Position numbers and translations under genes: made by a program | Assembly (NCBI GenBank): GCA_964450955.1 | Contig: CAYVFI010000012.1 | Span: forward strand, 1 to 64,000 | Length of the DNA stretch: 64,000 nt | Reading direction: 5' to 3' | Source of the DNA: CAYNWT01 sp964450955 | GTDB taxonomy: Bacteria > Planctomycetota > Planctomycetia > Planctomycetales > Planctomycetaceae | Part shown: positions 1 through 9,107 of the stretch, one piece after another | Layout: the number at the start of each line of letters is the position of its first letter | Numbering within the stretch: position 1 is the first letter of the stretch | The notes under the pieces: generated by a model | What the model was told of the DNA's origin: nothing | Database searches by the model: none | What the model saw: the letters and a program-made list of their open reading frames with translations, nothing else

Positions 1-63
1 GATTCAAGGACTTCAGAAACAAACAAAGCAAAAGCGCGCAGAGTAGCTTTTACAAAAACAAAA

Positions 64-90
64 CGACCCCCGAAAAAGTTTCGGGGGTCG
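64..90 (-). terminator. Rho-independent terminator of the Cys/Gly-rich gene
   Basis: A perfect 12-bp stem (CGACCCCCGAAA paired with TTTCGGGGGTCG) with a 3-nt loop lies 44 bp beyond the stop of the minus-strand gene that begins at 1909. On the minus strand it is followed by a T-rich tail (TTTTGTTTTTG), as expected of an intrinsic terminator. Confidence 0.8.
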
Positions 91-133
91 TCGTGAATCA
101 GTCGTGAGATGCCACCACTTTGGTGGCAGCTAC

Positions 134-1909
134 TTACGATCGGCTTGAGTGAAGGTCACTCATGCGTGATGGGAAGTATGCGTTCGGATCGGCTGGTGGA
201 GCCGGTGCCGGAGCAGCTTCGACTGGAGCAGCAGCAGCCGGAGCTGCGTTTGCTGGCTGCCAGATGTTCTGTGACGGAGTCACAGATGATGGCATCGTCT
301 GCTGAGCAGGAGCACTGTTCATGATTGGAGTTGCACCAGCTGAAGAACTAACTCCACAGCTGTTGCATCCGCCAGTAGCACAGCCACCGTCAGCACAACC
401 GCAGCTGGTGCAACCAGCTGCAACCGAACCAACTACGCCAGCAACTGAACCACAGCAGCCTGCAGCCGAACCGCCAAACATACCACCGAAGCCGCGGAAT
501 CGACGGCCGCCAGATCGACGACCAACTCGCCATGTTCGGCGACCACCAGTGTTAGCAGCACCGCAAGAAACGTTACCACCACCGCAGCTGTTGCCCACGT
601 TGCACGCAGGAGCAGGTGCAGGTGCAGCACAGCTTACAGGAGCTGCACATGTCTCACAGCCACCACAGCTTGGTCCGCAAGCTGCAGCACCGCCAGCAGC
701 ACCACCGCGGCGACCTCGTCGCGAGAACACACCACGCAGGAAGCCCTTACGTGGAGCTCGTCCGCGGCCGCAACCACCAGCAGCTGGAGCACAGCCACCG
801 CCAGCACTTCCGCAGCTGTCGCCACAGCCACTGCCAATGACGCTAATCGGAGCTGAACCGCAGCCACCGTCTGTGCAACCGACCGGACCTGAACCACAGC
901 TTGGACCGAAAGCGTTTCCGCCAGCGTTGCCAGCACTTCGACGTCCGAAGAATCGACGACCGCGGCGGCCACCGTTGTTACCAGCGTTGCCGTAAGAAAC
1001 ACCGCAGCTGTTGCCCATTGAGCATGTTGATGCAACAGGAGCTGCACAGCTTGGAGCGTAAGTTACCGCAGGTGCAGCACAGCTGGCACCAACAGCACCA
1101 CATCCAGCGTCGCCGTAACCACTGGTCACTGGAGCAGGAACACCGCAGTGTCCGCCAGCACCACGACGGCGGAACAAACGACCGAACATGTTTCGACGTC
1201 CACGACCGCGACCGTAACCAGCGCTGTTTCCACATGAACCGCAGGCATCACCGCAGCCAACGCCGCAGTTTCCGCCACAGCTGTCCCCGAAAGAAGCAAC
1301 CTGACCTGCAGGAGCGGCACAGGTGGCTCCAACAGCACCGCATCCGCCAGCACCGGCACCGGCTCCGCAGCCAGTGTCGCCGCATCCGCAGGCGTTACCG
1401 ATTGCCAAAGGAGCTGGAGTCGCAGCACAGGCACCGCCACGGCGACGACCGCCACGTCGGAACAAGCCATTAAACCGACCAGCACGTCGGCCACCACGAC
1501 CGCGTCCGAATGACGCACCGCCACCGTTACCGAATGAAGGTGCACAAGACTGAATAGGGGCCGCAGCCATTACAGTTGAACCGCAACCGCCGGCACCGCC
1601 AGCACCGCAGCCACCGGCAGCTTCGTAACCACCACCAAATCCAGAATCACCACACCCAACGCTGGCTACAGGAGCACAGCAGCTTGGTGCCTGTTGCCCG
1701 CAGCTGATCGGCTTCGCCACTCGGCGGCGACCGACTCGTCGTCTCGGGCGTCTTCCTCGCCGGCCAATCGCCGGTCCACACATCGCTGGCTGGCAATTTG
1801 CAGCACAGCCACAGCTCTTACAGCCGCCGCGTCTCGCAGGAGTAGCTTCTGCCACGCTACACATTCCCGCGATCGCAACAACTGCAGTGAAGAGTCTAGT
1901 CCACTTCAT
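134..1909 (-). CDS. Secreted Cys/Gly/Arg-rich repeat protein, function unknown
   Basis: A 591-residue protein of very biased composition. I place the start at the ATG at 1909 because it begins a clear signal peptide (MKWTRLFTAVVAIAGMCSVAEA) and has AAGGAG upstream; the frame stays open to 2083 but that extension looks non-coding. After the signal peptide, cysteine/glycine/alanine-rich blocks (CGxxxCG, GCGD, SCAAP) alternate about six times with arginine-rich blocks such as GRLFRRRG and GRRGRRFFGRR. The last roughly 60 residues are Pro/Ala-rich. The alternation implies internal duplication of an 80-100 residue unit. A disulfide-rich cell-surface or matrix role is an inference; the arginine blocks could bind acidic polymers. 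I cannot assign it to a named family. The opposite strand has long open frames that are shadows of the GC-rich repeats. Confidence 0.8.
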   Translation of the reverse strand: MKWTRLFTAVVAIAGMCSVAEATPARRGGCKSCGCAANCQPAMCGPAIGRRGRRPRRRVGRRRVAKPISCGQQAPSCCAPVASVGCGDSGFGGGYEAAGGCGAGGAGGCGSTVMAAAPIQSCAPSFGNGGGASFGRGRGGRRAGRFNGLFRRGGRRRGGACAATPAPLAIGNACGCGDTGCGAGAGAGGCGAVGATCAAPAGQVASFGDSCGGNCGVGCGDACGSCGNSAGYGRGRGRRNMFGRLFRRRGAGGHCGVPAPVTSGYGDAGCGAVGASCAAPAVTYAPSCAAPVASTCSMGNSCGVSYGNAGNNGGRRGRRFFGRRSAGNAGGNAFGPSCGSGPVGCTDGGCGSAPISVIGSGCGDSCGSAGGGCAPAAGGCGRGRAPRKGFLRGVFSRRGRRGGAAGGAAACGPSCGGCETCAAPVSCAAPAPAPACNVGNSCGGGNVSCGAANTGGRRTWRVGRRSGGRRFRGFGGMFGGSAAGCCGSVAGVVGSVAAGCTSCGCADGGCATGGCNSCGVSSSAGATPIMNSAPAQQTMPSSVTPSQNIWQPANAAPAAAAPVEAAPAPAPPADPNAYFPSRMSDLHSSRS

Positions 1910-2382
1910 CTTGCAGCGTCTCCTTCCCCCAGGGTTATTTAACCGAATGCTCTTCCTGAGCACCCGTGTTTCAGCAAAGTTGCGACCGGTCATCTGGTGG
2001 GTCGTCGCGGTCACAACTATGTAGGCGTTGTTTGGTTGCCGAGGGCTCCGGCAGGCAATCCGTCGGGAACCTTCATGGCGCAAGCGCCGTAACTGCAGGC
2101 TCTATCGACGACGACATTTCAAACGCTTGAACTTGTCAGCACAGGTATTCACAGTGTTTTTGAGCGTTGGTCGTAGCAGTCACACAAGCTGGGAAAGGTA
2201 CCCACGAAGATGACCCCGGAATCAGTCGAATGCGCGCGCGAAGTCGCGTGAAGATGAGGGGTTGGGGCGCTCAGATACGAACGATTTGCTAAACGCGGAT
2301 CGACCGATGGTGTCACTGCGGCATAGTTCGAACGCCTTTGCCTGTACTAGCAGTACAAGCACCTGTGCCGAACAACGACTAA
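1910..2382. other. Intergenic gap without a supported gene
   Basis: This 473-bp stretch separates two minus-strand genes and must hold the promoter of the Cys/Gly-rich gene. Short open frames on both strands have no recognisable protein character. I see no convincing promoter or hairpin. Confidence 0.5.
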
Positions 2383-2598
2383 CTACTTGCCTTCTGCAAG
2401 CGTGTCGTAGCACATATAGCCAATGATTAGCGCGACAATGATGAACACGATGTCCAAAAACGCCTGGCCAGCAAAGGGAAAACCAGACACGAGGTCAAGG
2501 ATCGACGCGATCAACACAATGCCGGCAATGACACCCGACGCAATGACCACTTTCTTACCCAGATCCGACACTCGCAACTCTCCAACAGATTGACTCAT
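2383..2598 (-). CDS. Small two-helix membrane protein
   Basis: A 71-residue protein with a short polar N-terminus (MSQSVGELRVSDLGKK) and two hydrophobic segments at about residues 17-36 and 44-62, ending in a short charged tail. GAGG precedes the ATG at a usable distance. It has the look of a genuine small inner-membrane protein, but I do not recognise the family and neighbours give no hint of function. It stands alone between long intergenic stretches. Confidence 0.65.
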   Translation of the reverse strand: MSQSVGELRVSDLGKKVVIASGVIAGIVLIASILDLVSGFPFAGQAFLDIVFIIVALIIGYMCYDTLAEGK

Positions 2599-3100
2599 CG
2601 CGGGACCTCAACATGATGCACGGTCAACCAGCGAAAGCAGTATAGAAGATCAAATCACGTGGATTCCACACGAAAACCTGTGTTCGCACAGATTGTTCAT
2701 GTTACTTCGCATGCTAAGCAGTATCGGATCACTGCACACACCCTCTACCGCCTGTTTCTTCCAGAATCGCTCTCCTCCACGGCCTGCACCCCATTCGGTC
2801 ACACAAGTGCCCCAACCGGAATCAAGCTTTCCACACTCTCAGTGGCGAACATGAAGTTTCAGAACCATCGTCACGACACGATTTAAATAACGCCACCCGG
2901 AAGCCGGGCAGAATGCACCGGCAGACAGCAGCATCCGGCACACAGCAGCATCCGGCATGATGCGACCAGAAGCCCATACAACGACAACATCGCACCTGAT
3001 TTGGTCCATCCGCCACACACATTAGCCTGGATCAAGCACAGAGCTTGCTGGATCACCCCTGTAAGCAGCGGTACTATCGCTGCTGGTAGAAAGGCCAGCC
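2599..3100. other. Intergenic gap with a short tandem repeat
   Basis: A 502-bp divergent intergenic region between the small membrane protein and the EF-hand protein. It holds a 5-bp-stem hairpin (CCCGG/CCGGG, 2896-2908) and two copies of ACAGCAGCATCCGGCA with a 17-bp period at 2925-2957. No gene is supported. Confidence 0.5.
2925..2957. repeat. Two-copy 17-bp tandem repeat
   Basis: ACAGCAGCATCCGGCA occurs exactly at 2925-2940 and again at 2942-2957. It lies in the divergent intergenic region about 145 bp upstream of the gene starting at 3101. Confidence 0.7.
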
Positions 3101-4309
3101 ATGAATCGAATCTCGTTCGTACTGTCAATTTGCGTTTTACTCACCGCCTGCCCGAACCATGCATTCGCGCAGCGGCAGTTGTCAAACAAACAACGTGCGA
3201 ACCTGCTGAAACGGTTCCCGGCTGCAGATCGCGACAAAGACGGCAAACTGTCGAACGCCGAAATACAGGCATTCACAAAACGTATGCGTGGTGGCGGTGG
3301 CGGAATCCAACGCAACTTCAAAGTCGATCCTGGCTGGAAGCTGGAACGCTTTCCCGACCACGCCGCCTGCTACAAGTCGCCAGCCGAATTAAAAGAACTG
3401 TTTTCCAAGTCACTCAAGGCGAAGCCACCTCAAGCAAGAACGAAAGTTGTCACGTCGTACGAGAAACCGACCGATGGCTCACTGCGAATTGTCGGAACCG
3501 GTCACAGCTTCATGGCTCCCGGGTACAAGACATTCCCAATCATTGCCCGCATGTCCGGCCTGAAGCAACCGCAACCGCTGACCCACACAGGCGGCGGCAT
3601 GACCGGCAGCGCCAGATACATCTGGGAGCACGAAAACGGCATCTTTCAATTCGATGGTCAACCACTACCAAAGCTGCTGGCATCAATCGCCAACGCGAAG
3701 TGGGATGCGATGATGTGGGGCCCGTACTACAACGACCAACCGGAATACTACGCCTGCTGGATCGATTTCTGCCTGAAGTACAATCCGGAAATGAAGTTCT
3801 TCATCGCCGACGCCTGGCCTCAGCTGGAACAGTTTCAACGCAAACCAAAATCCGAAGACGACCTCACCTACAAAGCCATCGCGAAGCTCGGAACTGAACG
3901 CAATACCGCCACAGCAAAGATCGTCGGCGAACTAAACCGCCGATACCCGAACAAAGTGTTCGTGATGCCCACCTCTGACGCCATGGTTCTGGCAGTTCGC
4001 GAATACCACGAAGGCAACTTGCCCGGCATTGAAGGCATTCACAAAGCCGTCGGCGGCAAAGAACGTTCGCTGTGGCGTGACCAACTCGGGCACCTCGGCC
4101 CGGGACTCGACGCTCTGGAAGGCTATGTGTTCTACGCAACCCTCTACGGAAAGTCCCCTGAAGCGATTGAAGCTCCGATGACCGGCCCAGCGAAAACACC
4201 GTTCCCCGGGCCTGAATTGGATAAAGTGTTCCGAAAGATTGCCTGGGAAGCCGTCTCAAACCACCCACTCTCTGGCGTCAAGAACCATTCGACCGTTCCG
4301 GGCCGCTAA
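3101..4309 (+). CDS. Secreted protein with EF-hand and SGNH-like region
   Basis: A 402-residue protein with a Sec signal peptide (about residues 1-23, ending AFAQ). A single EF-hand-type calcium loop, DRDKDGKLSNAE, follows at about residues 43-54, then a Gly run. The remainder, from GTGHSFMAPGY at about 131, resembles planctomycete proteins annotated as SGNH-like or hypothetical; GHSF is a plausible counterpart of the GDS/GNS nucleophile block. The ATG is preceded by AGAAAGG. It is read in the same direction as the hydrolase that starts 40 bp downstream, so the two may be cotranscribed. The enzymatic role is not proven by the sequence. Confidence 0.75.
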   Translation: MNRISFVLSICVLLTACPNHAFAQRQLSNKQRANLLKRFPAADRDKDGKLSNAEIQAFTKRMRGGGGGIQRNFKVDPGWKLERFPDHAACYKSPAELKELFSKSLKAKPPQARTKVVTSYEKPTDGSLRIVGTGHSFMAPGYKTFPIIARMSGLKQPQPLTHTGGGMTGSARYIWEHENGIFQFDGQPLPKLLASIANAKWDAMMWGPYYNDQPEYYACWIDFCLKYNPEMKFFIADAWPQLEQFQRKPKSEDDLTYKAIAKLGTERNTATAKIVGELNRRYPNKVFVMPTSDAMVLAVREYHEGNLPGIEGIHKAVGGKERSLWRDQLGHLGPGLDALEGYVFYATLYGKSPEAIEAPMTGPAKTPFPGPELDKVFRKIAWEAVSNHPLSGVKNHSTVPGR

Positions 4310-4349
4310 GTCGGCCACTTCCAGGATAGATAACTCCATCGGTGCCATT

Positions 4350-5327
4350 ATGAAGAATAAAACGCTTTGCCTGGTTCTTACATGCACCGTGTGCTGTGGC
4401 CTGATCGCCGCAAACGACCCGGTCAGCTCAACGCCCGTATCAGCTTCGAACAGCGTAGAGGACTTCAAACCCGTCAAACACATGATCGACACACACATTC
4501 ATTTGTACGACACACGTCGTGATGTCGAAATGTCGTGGCCACCCGAAAACGACAAGGTCCTCTACAAACCGCATCTCCCGGCGGAATACTCAAAGCTCGC
4601 AAAAGCCGCTGGTGTCACCGGAGTCGTAGTCGTCGAAGCCAGCGATCACCTGCAAGACAATCGCTGGGTGTTAGACCTGATCAAAGACGACAGGTTTTAC
4701 ATCGGCCTTGTGGGCAACGTTGATGTGAACCGCAAAGACTTCGAAACACAACTGGTCAAGCTAAAGCAGGACCGGCGCTTCGTCGGCATCCGCCCGCGTG
4801 GCAAACACCCAATCGACTTCACAGACAAGAACGTCCTTGCGAACCTGGCTGTGCTCGCAAAACACAATCTGACCATGGACTACCTGACCAACAAAGGTGG
4901 CGTCCCCGGCATCCACAAAATCGACCGCGTCGCGCGCGAACTACCGAAGCTGCGGATCGTGGTAAACCATTGCCTCGGCTACGACTTCGACGGTCAGGCT
5001 CCATCAAAAGACTGGATCGACGCTGTCGAACAACTCGCCGCCAACAAAAATGTGTTCTGCAAAATCTCCGGCCTCTACCAACGCAGCGTTCCGCAACCTG
5101 CTCCGAAAAATATTAAGCACTACAAGTCAGTCCTCGACGTTCTTTGGAACAAGTTTGGCAAACAGCGCTTGATCTACGGCAGCAACTGGCCCGTCACAAA
5201 ACGTACCGGCACCTATGCGAGCTACGTAAAGCTGGTTGACACTTACATCAGTGCCCACGGACAGGATGCCAGAGAACACTACTACTGGAAAAATTCAGCG
5301 GCAGCGTATCGGCTGCCGCTGAAGTAG
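4350..5327 (+). CDS. Exported amidohydrolase-2 family metal-dependent hydrolase
   Basis: A 325-residue protein. I start it at the ATG at 4350 because this begins a signal peptide (MKNKTLCLVLTCTVCCGLIAAND); the upstream extension overlaps the preceding gene. The mature part is a TIM-barrel amidohydrolase of the COG3618 type (2-pyrone-4,6-dicarboxylate lactonase or sugar-lactonase relatives): the metal-binding DTHIHLYD is at about residues 45-52, NHC near 207 and YGSNWPV near 277. Substrate is unknown; a sugar lactone or aromatic lactone is the usual choice. It follows the EF-hand protein by 40 bp and probably shares its transcript. Confidence 0.8.
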   Translation: MKNKTLCLVLTCTVCCGLIAANDPVSSTPVSASNSVEDFKPVKHMIDTHIHLYDTRRDVEMSWPPENDKVLYKPHLPAEYSKLAKAAGVTGVVVVEASDHLQDNRWVLDLIKDDRFYIGLVGNVDVNRKDFETQLVKLKQDRRFVGIRPRGKHPIDFTDKNVLANLAVLAKHNLTMDYLTNKGGVPGIHKIDRVARELPKLRIVVNHCLGYDFDGQAPSKDWIDAVEQLAANKNVFCKISGLYQRSVPQPAPKNIKHYKSVLDVLWNKFGKQRLIYGSNWPVTKRTGTYASYVKLVDTYISAHGQDAREHYYWKNSAAAYRLPLK

Positions 5328-5418
5328 TCGTTCGCCGTCAACCACCAGCCCACCAACCAATCAGTCAATCGCGCGACAAACGAAGGCTGGACCCGTCTGA
5401 AAAGTCAGGAAAAGCGTC

Positions 5419-8235
5419 TTACGGGGCTGGAGCGGCGTTTTGGCTTTCGTCTATTCGGTTGGCAATGTTTTCCAGTTCGCGTCTTAGCCCGTTGATGGGC
5501 AAAGTCGAACCAACGGTCTGCGAATCGGGAATGTTGTCCAGCAATTCAGTGGCTTCCTGAATTACAAGCCTTGCAGCGGCAGGATTGTCGAAGCCAGCCG
5601 CGATCGCCAACGATCGCATTTGCGAAGCCAGCGACAAAACGTACAGCGAACTGGTCGGGAATCGGTCGTGCAAACGGCGATAAATCTCGACGCTCTCTCG
5701 CCAGCCTTCTTCGGCTCCCGGCCCGTCGCGGCGCGTTCTGTTTCGTTCGGTAAGCGCTCTGGCAAGCAGCACTTCGTATTCCGGAACTTCGGGATACGAA
5801 GCCACCAGGCCACGAGCGATCCGAGTTGCCTCCACCACGCGCACGGCGTGCTTTACTTTGTTGCTGGCTTCTCGATTGCACAGCGTGGTCGCCAGTTCGT
5901 ACTGGTAAAGTGTCGAACCAGGATGCCGGGCCGCAAGGAAACGAAATTCGTCCAACGCGGCATTGATTGACTCAATTCGCACCTGTCGGTCTTTGTGCAG
6001 TTCGATATGGCGATGAGCCCGGCCAAGTTCCAATCGGTACTGCTGGTTGCTTTCATCGGTGGCGACCAATTGTTCCAGAATCTCAATGGCTTCGACACTT
6101 GCCTCAGCAGCCTGATTGGCCAGTTGTCCTCGCCAGGCATTTTCGGGCGCTCTGTTGCCGGGCCATCGGGGCGGTCTTCCCTGGTTGGGTCTACTCTGAT
6201 TTTGCAGTCCGCCGCCGGGGCCGAACCGTCTGTTTTCCGGGCCGCCCTGTCCACCGCCGTTTCGAGCACGCCCACCGCGCCCGCGTCCACCGCGACCAGG
6301 CCCAACGCGCAGCCGGATTGTTTCTGTGATGCGTTTGGTATCGACGACGGCTGTCGCCAAAGCACCCAGTGTCATTGCCAGTTCGAACTGGTCCCCCGGT
6401 TCTGTGCTACCTCTTAGCAGTGACCGTGACTGTTTGAAGTGATGCAGCAGATTGGATGTGTCACCTTCCTTGGCTGCGATCTTCATGACCTGACGATGCA
6501 CGCGAGCGAGCTGGGTGCGGGCGGCCGATTGTGGGTCGTTGCGAACGAACTCTTCGTAAGTGGTAATACTTCTGGCGTACGCGTCCCGCGCTTCGCTGGT
6601 CCGGCCCAGCTTCTGCTGAATTGCACCGACCCGCGCCAATGCGTCAGCCGTTTTTTGAGAAAGGTCTGTGCCATTTTCCTGTGACAGTCGGTCAAAGAAG
6701 TCCAGCAGGGTTTCCAGGAGATCGGCATCCGCGGCCGTCACAACAGATGTCGCCGAATTGAATTCTTCGCCATCGATATCAATCGCAAGCGATTGCGTAA
6801 CGCCGCGCGATGAGATATTCAGCATGATCTCTTCGAACGCATCAAGGGCCGTTGTGAGGTTTGTTTCCGCGCGAAGCTTTTCGACTTCAACGGTACTCAG
6901 AGCCTGCGCGGTGTTGTAGTTGCCAATCGCAAAGACAATCGCCGTTGTCGCCAGCAGAACGGCCGTCGCCGTGCTCAGCGCCGCAATAGTCGGGTTCCGT
7001 TTGGCCCAACGCCACAGACGTTCGATTGGCGTCACACGTCGCGCGAGAATGGGGCGATCTTCAAGGAACCGAGCAAGATCAGCCGCAAGTTCGTTCGCGG
7101 TTTGGTAGCGGTGATCCGGATCAGTTGCACAAGCTTTAAGCGTAATGGTCTCCAGATCCGCCGGTAGGTTCTTCACGATAGTTCGTGGCGAGGGCGGCGG
7201 TTCGTTGGTCTTGAGTTGCATGAGCGCAACGGTTTTCATCGGCGGGTAGGCCGGTTGATTGGTCAGCAGTTCGTACAGCGTCATGCCAAGGCTGTAGATA
7301 TCACTGCGCGCGTCGTCGGTTCCGTTAAACTGTTCAGGAGCCATATATCGAACGGTTCCGACAAGGTCGCCGGTTTGTGTTGCTGCTTCGTCACTTTCGT
7401 GTTTGGCCAGGCCAAAGTCGGTAATCCAAACGGTTCCTGCATCGTCCAACAGCAGGTTGCCCGGCTTGATGTCGCGGTGCAGCACGCCGTGTTCGTGAGC
7501 GTAAGCCATCGCGTTGGCGGTATCTCGAACAATCCTCGCGGCTTCGCGCAACGGACTGGCTGACTGACAGGCGGCCGGCACAATTACAGCGTCCGTCGTG
7601 GCCGTTTCTGACGTTTGTCCGTAGTCAGCGATTCCGGGCACGTGGGTGGGAGCCGTTCCCTTTGATTCACCGATGAATGTCGCAGAACTTAACCTATCCG
7701 GCTGCGTGGTCTGGCCGTCCATCTTTTGCTGTAACGTCACGCCATCGATGAACTGCATCGCAATAAAATGCAGCCCTTCAGATTCGCCCACACCGTAGAC
7801 AGGCACAATGTTTGTGTGGTGCAATCGCGCGGCGGATTTGGCTTCTCGCCGGAACCGCTTCAGTTGCGTTTCGGAATCCGCAATATGCGGCGCGAGTACC
7901 TTGAGTGCCACGCGGCGACGCAGTGATTGTTGCATCGCCTCATAGACAATCCCCATCCCGCCGCGTCCAACCTCGCGCAGAATCTTAAAGTCGCCAAGCT
8001 GCTCGCCATCTTGTCCGGTGAGCCTTCGTGTCCGTCGATCGAATTTCTGTTCGACCCGTTCCTGTTTGCTAACGCGTTCCATCATCCTGATAGACGGAAA
8101 CATCGCGCGAATTGTGTCAGCGTGTTCCGGATACTGCTTTGCGTACGCATCAATGGTCGGGTTCTCACCTGCTTTCAATTTCTCGGCGAACTCGGCCGCC
8201 AGTACGTCTACCGGATTTAATTGTTCGCTATCCAT
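5419..8235 (-). CDS. Membrane Ser/Thr protein kinase with TPR-like C-terminus
   Basis: A 938-residue Hanks-type kinase. A short N-terminal helical region (1-80) precedes the kinase domain (about 83-390): glycine loop GRGGMG at 90-95, ATP-binding Lys112 in VALKVL, HRDIKPGN at 253-260, DFG at 273-275 and APE at 299-301, so it looks catalytically intact. An insertion at about 172-225 lies between the lobes. One membrane helix follows at about 415-438, then a helical TPR-like C-terminal region, interrupted by an Arg/Gly-rich stretch (RGGRGRGGRA) and Pro/Asn-rich sequence near 645-700. The gene begins 8 bp inside the end of the ECF sigma gene, so they are translationally coupled. In planctomycetes such pairs are thought to form signalling units in which kinase and sigma factor act together. 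Confidence 0.93.
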   Translation of the reverse strand: MDSEQLNPVDVLAAEFAEKLKAGENPTIDAYAKQYPEHADTIRAMFPSIRMMERVSKQERVEQKFDRRTRRLTGQDGEQLGDFKILREVGRGGMGIVYEAMQQSLRRRVALKVLAPHIADSETQLKRFRREAKSAARLHHTNIVPVYGVGESEGLHFIAMQFIDGVTLQQKMDGQTTQPDRLSSATFIGESKGTAPTHVPGIADYGQTSETATTDAVIVPAACQSASPLREAARIVRDTANAMAYAHEHGVLHRDIKPGNLLLDDAGTVWITDFGLAKHESDEAATQTGDLVGTVRYMAPEQFNGTDDARSDIYSLGMTLYELLTNQPAYPPMKTVALMQLKTNEPPPSPRTIVKNLPADLETITLKACATDPDHRYQTANELAADLARFLEDRPILARRVTPIERLWRWAKRNPTIAALSTATAVLLATTAIVFAIGNYNTAQALSTVEVEKLRAETNLTTALDAFEEIMLNISSRGVTQSLAIDIDGEEFNSATSVVTAADADLLETLLDFFDRLSQENGTDLSQKTADALARVGAIQQKLGRTSEARDAYARSITTYEEFVRNDPQSAARTQLARVHRQVMKIAAKEGDTSNLLHHFKQSRSLLRGSTEPGDQFELAMTLGALATAVVDTKRITETIRLRVGPGRGGRGRGGRARNGGGQGGPENRRFGPGGGLQNQSRPNQGRPPRWPGNRAPENAWRGQLANQAAEASVEAIEILEQLVATDESNQQYRLELGRAHRHIELHKDRQVRIESINAALDEFRFLAARHPGSTLYQYELATTLCNREASNKVKHAVRVVEATRIARGLVASYPEVPEYEVLLARALTERNRTRRDGPGAEEGWRESVEIYRRLHDRFPTSSLYVLSLASQMRSLAIAAGFDNPAAARLVIQEATELLDNIPDSQTVGSTLPINGLRRELENIANRIDESQNAAPAP

Positions 8236-8839
8236 GACGGCCCGGTTCTTCCATGATCTTGCCCAGTCGCGTCATAGCGCGCACGTAACGATTGCTGGCG
8301 GCCGTAATGGCGATTCCCAGGACTTCGGCAACCTGCTTGTTGGGAAGTCCTTCAAAGTGCCTCAGTGCAAGGACCTCGCGATCGACTTCCTGCATCGAAT
8401 CAAGCGCCTGGTGCAGCCGTTCTTTTTCTTCTTCGCGTTCGAATGCACGACCGGGCGTTGTGTTGTGTCCGATCAGGCGTCCGACAATCGAGTACGTCGT
8501 TCCGTTGTAGGCTCGTTTCTTCTGAGCCTCCTGGCCAAGTCCGCGTTTGCTTCGGAAATGCAACCGGTGTTGATCGATCAGGGTTTGGTATGTGAGCTGT
8601 CGCATCCACACATAGAACGAAACTTTAGGTGCATCAAGATACTCATCCAGTCGCCTGGCCAACTGCAGGTACGCTTCCTGGAGAACGTCGGCCGCGTCGA
8701 TACGTCCCCTAAGTCGCGGGTCCATGCGGAAGCCGATCATGTGCTCTAACTGGTCTCGATATTTTGAGAACAGGTCGGCTACAGCTTCGGTTCCGCCGGT
8801 CCTGAGCTTCTCTAGTTCTTCCATCGTCTGCTCATTCAT
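8228..8839 (-). CDS. ECF-type RNA polymerase sigma factor (kinase-linked)
   Basis: A 203-residue sigma-70 family protein. Region 2 spans roughly residues 20-90 with RIDAADVLQEAYLQLARRLDEY, and region 4 spans 135-195 with the helix-turn-helix around LPNKQVAEVLGIAITAASNR. Regions 1.1 and 3 are absent, so it is an ECF factor of the sort expanded in planctomycetes. Its stop overlaps the start of the Ser/Thr kinase by 8 bp, which indicates a shared regulon or phosphorylation control. The divergent gap to the amidohydrolase at 9108 (268 bp) should carry its promoter. Confidence 0.92.
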   Translation of the reverse strand: MNEQTMEELEKLRTGGTEAVADLFSKYRDQLEHMIGFRMDPRLRGRIDAADVLQEAYLQLARRLDEYLDAPKVSFYVWMRQLTYQTLIDQHRLHFRSKRGLGQEAQKKRAYNGTTYSIVGRLIGHNTTPGRAFEREEEKERLHQALDSMQEVDREVLALRHFEGLPNKQVAEVLGIAITAASNRYVRAMTRLGKIMEEPGRHG

Positions 8840-9107
8840 CCTGCTCTAAACCCCGACTGGTCACTTTGGTTCTGCCTAAGGAGCATCCAATCGAAGGATA
8901 TCGCGCCACACCGACCGTGTTTGATTTGACGTGCATTTTACAGGGTGGACTAATACTTCGGCCCATCAGCGTGGAATTCGCCCCGAAAAACCACCGATGA
9001 TGCGTTTGTCCAACGTGAATTCCGTTTGTTGCGGCCCTTGGTTCTGGTGACAACTTTCGGTGGCGTTACGATACAAATTCAATGTCGCAACCCTCGGAGA
9101 AACGGCC

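Noticed and set aside
321..995. Pro/Ala-rich 224-codon frame on the plus strand
   Set aside because: It is antisense to the Cys/Gly/Arg-rich gene; the proline-rich translation is a direct shadow of its Gly/Arg codons.
3001..3897. 298-codon plus-strand frame
   Set aside because: It overlaps the EF-hand protein gene in another frame and lacks a signal peptide, domains or a ribosome site.
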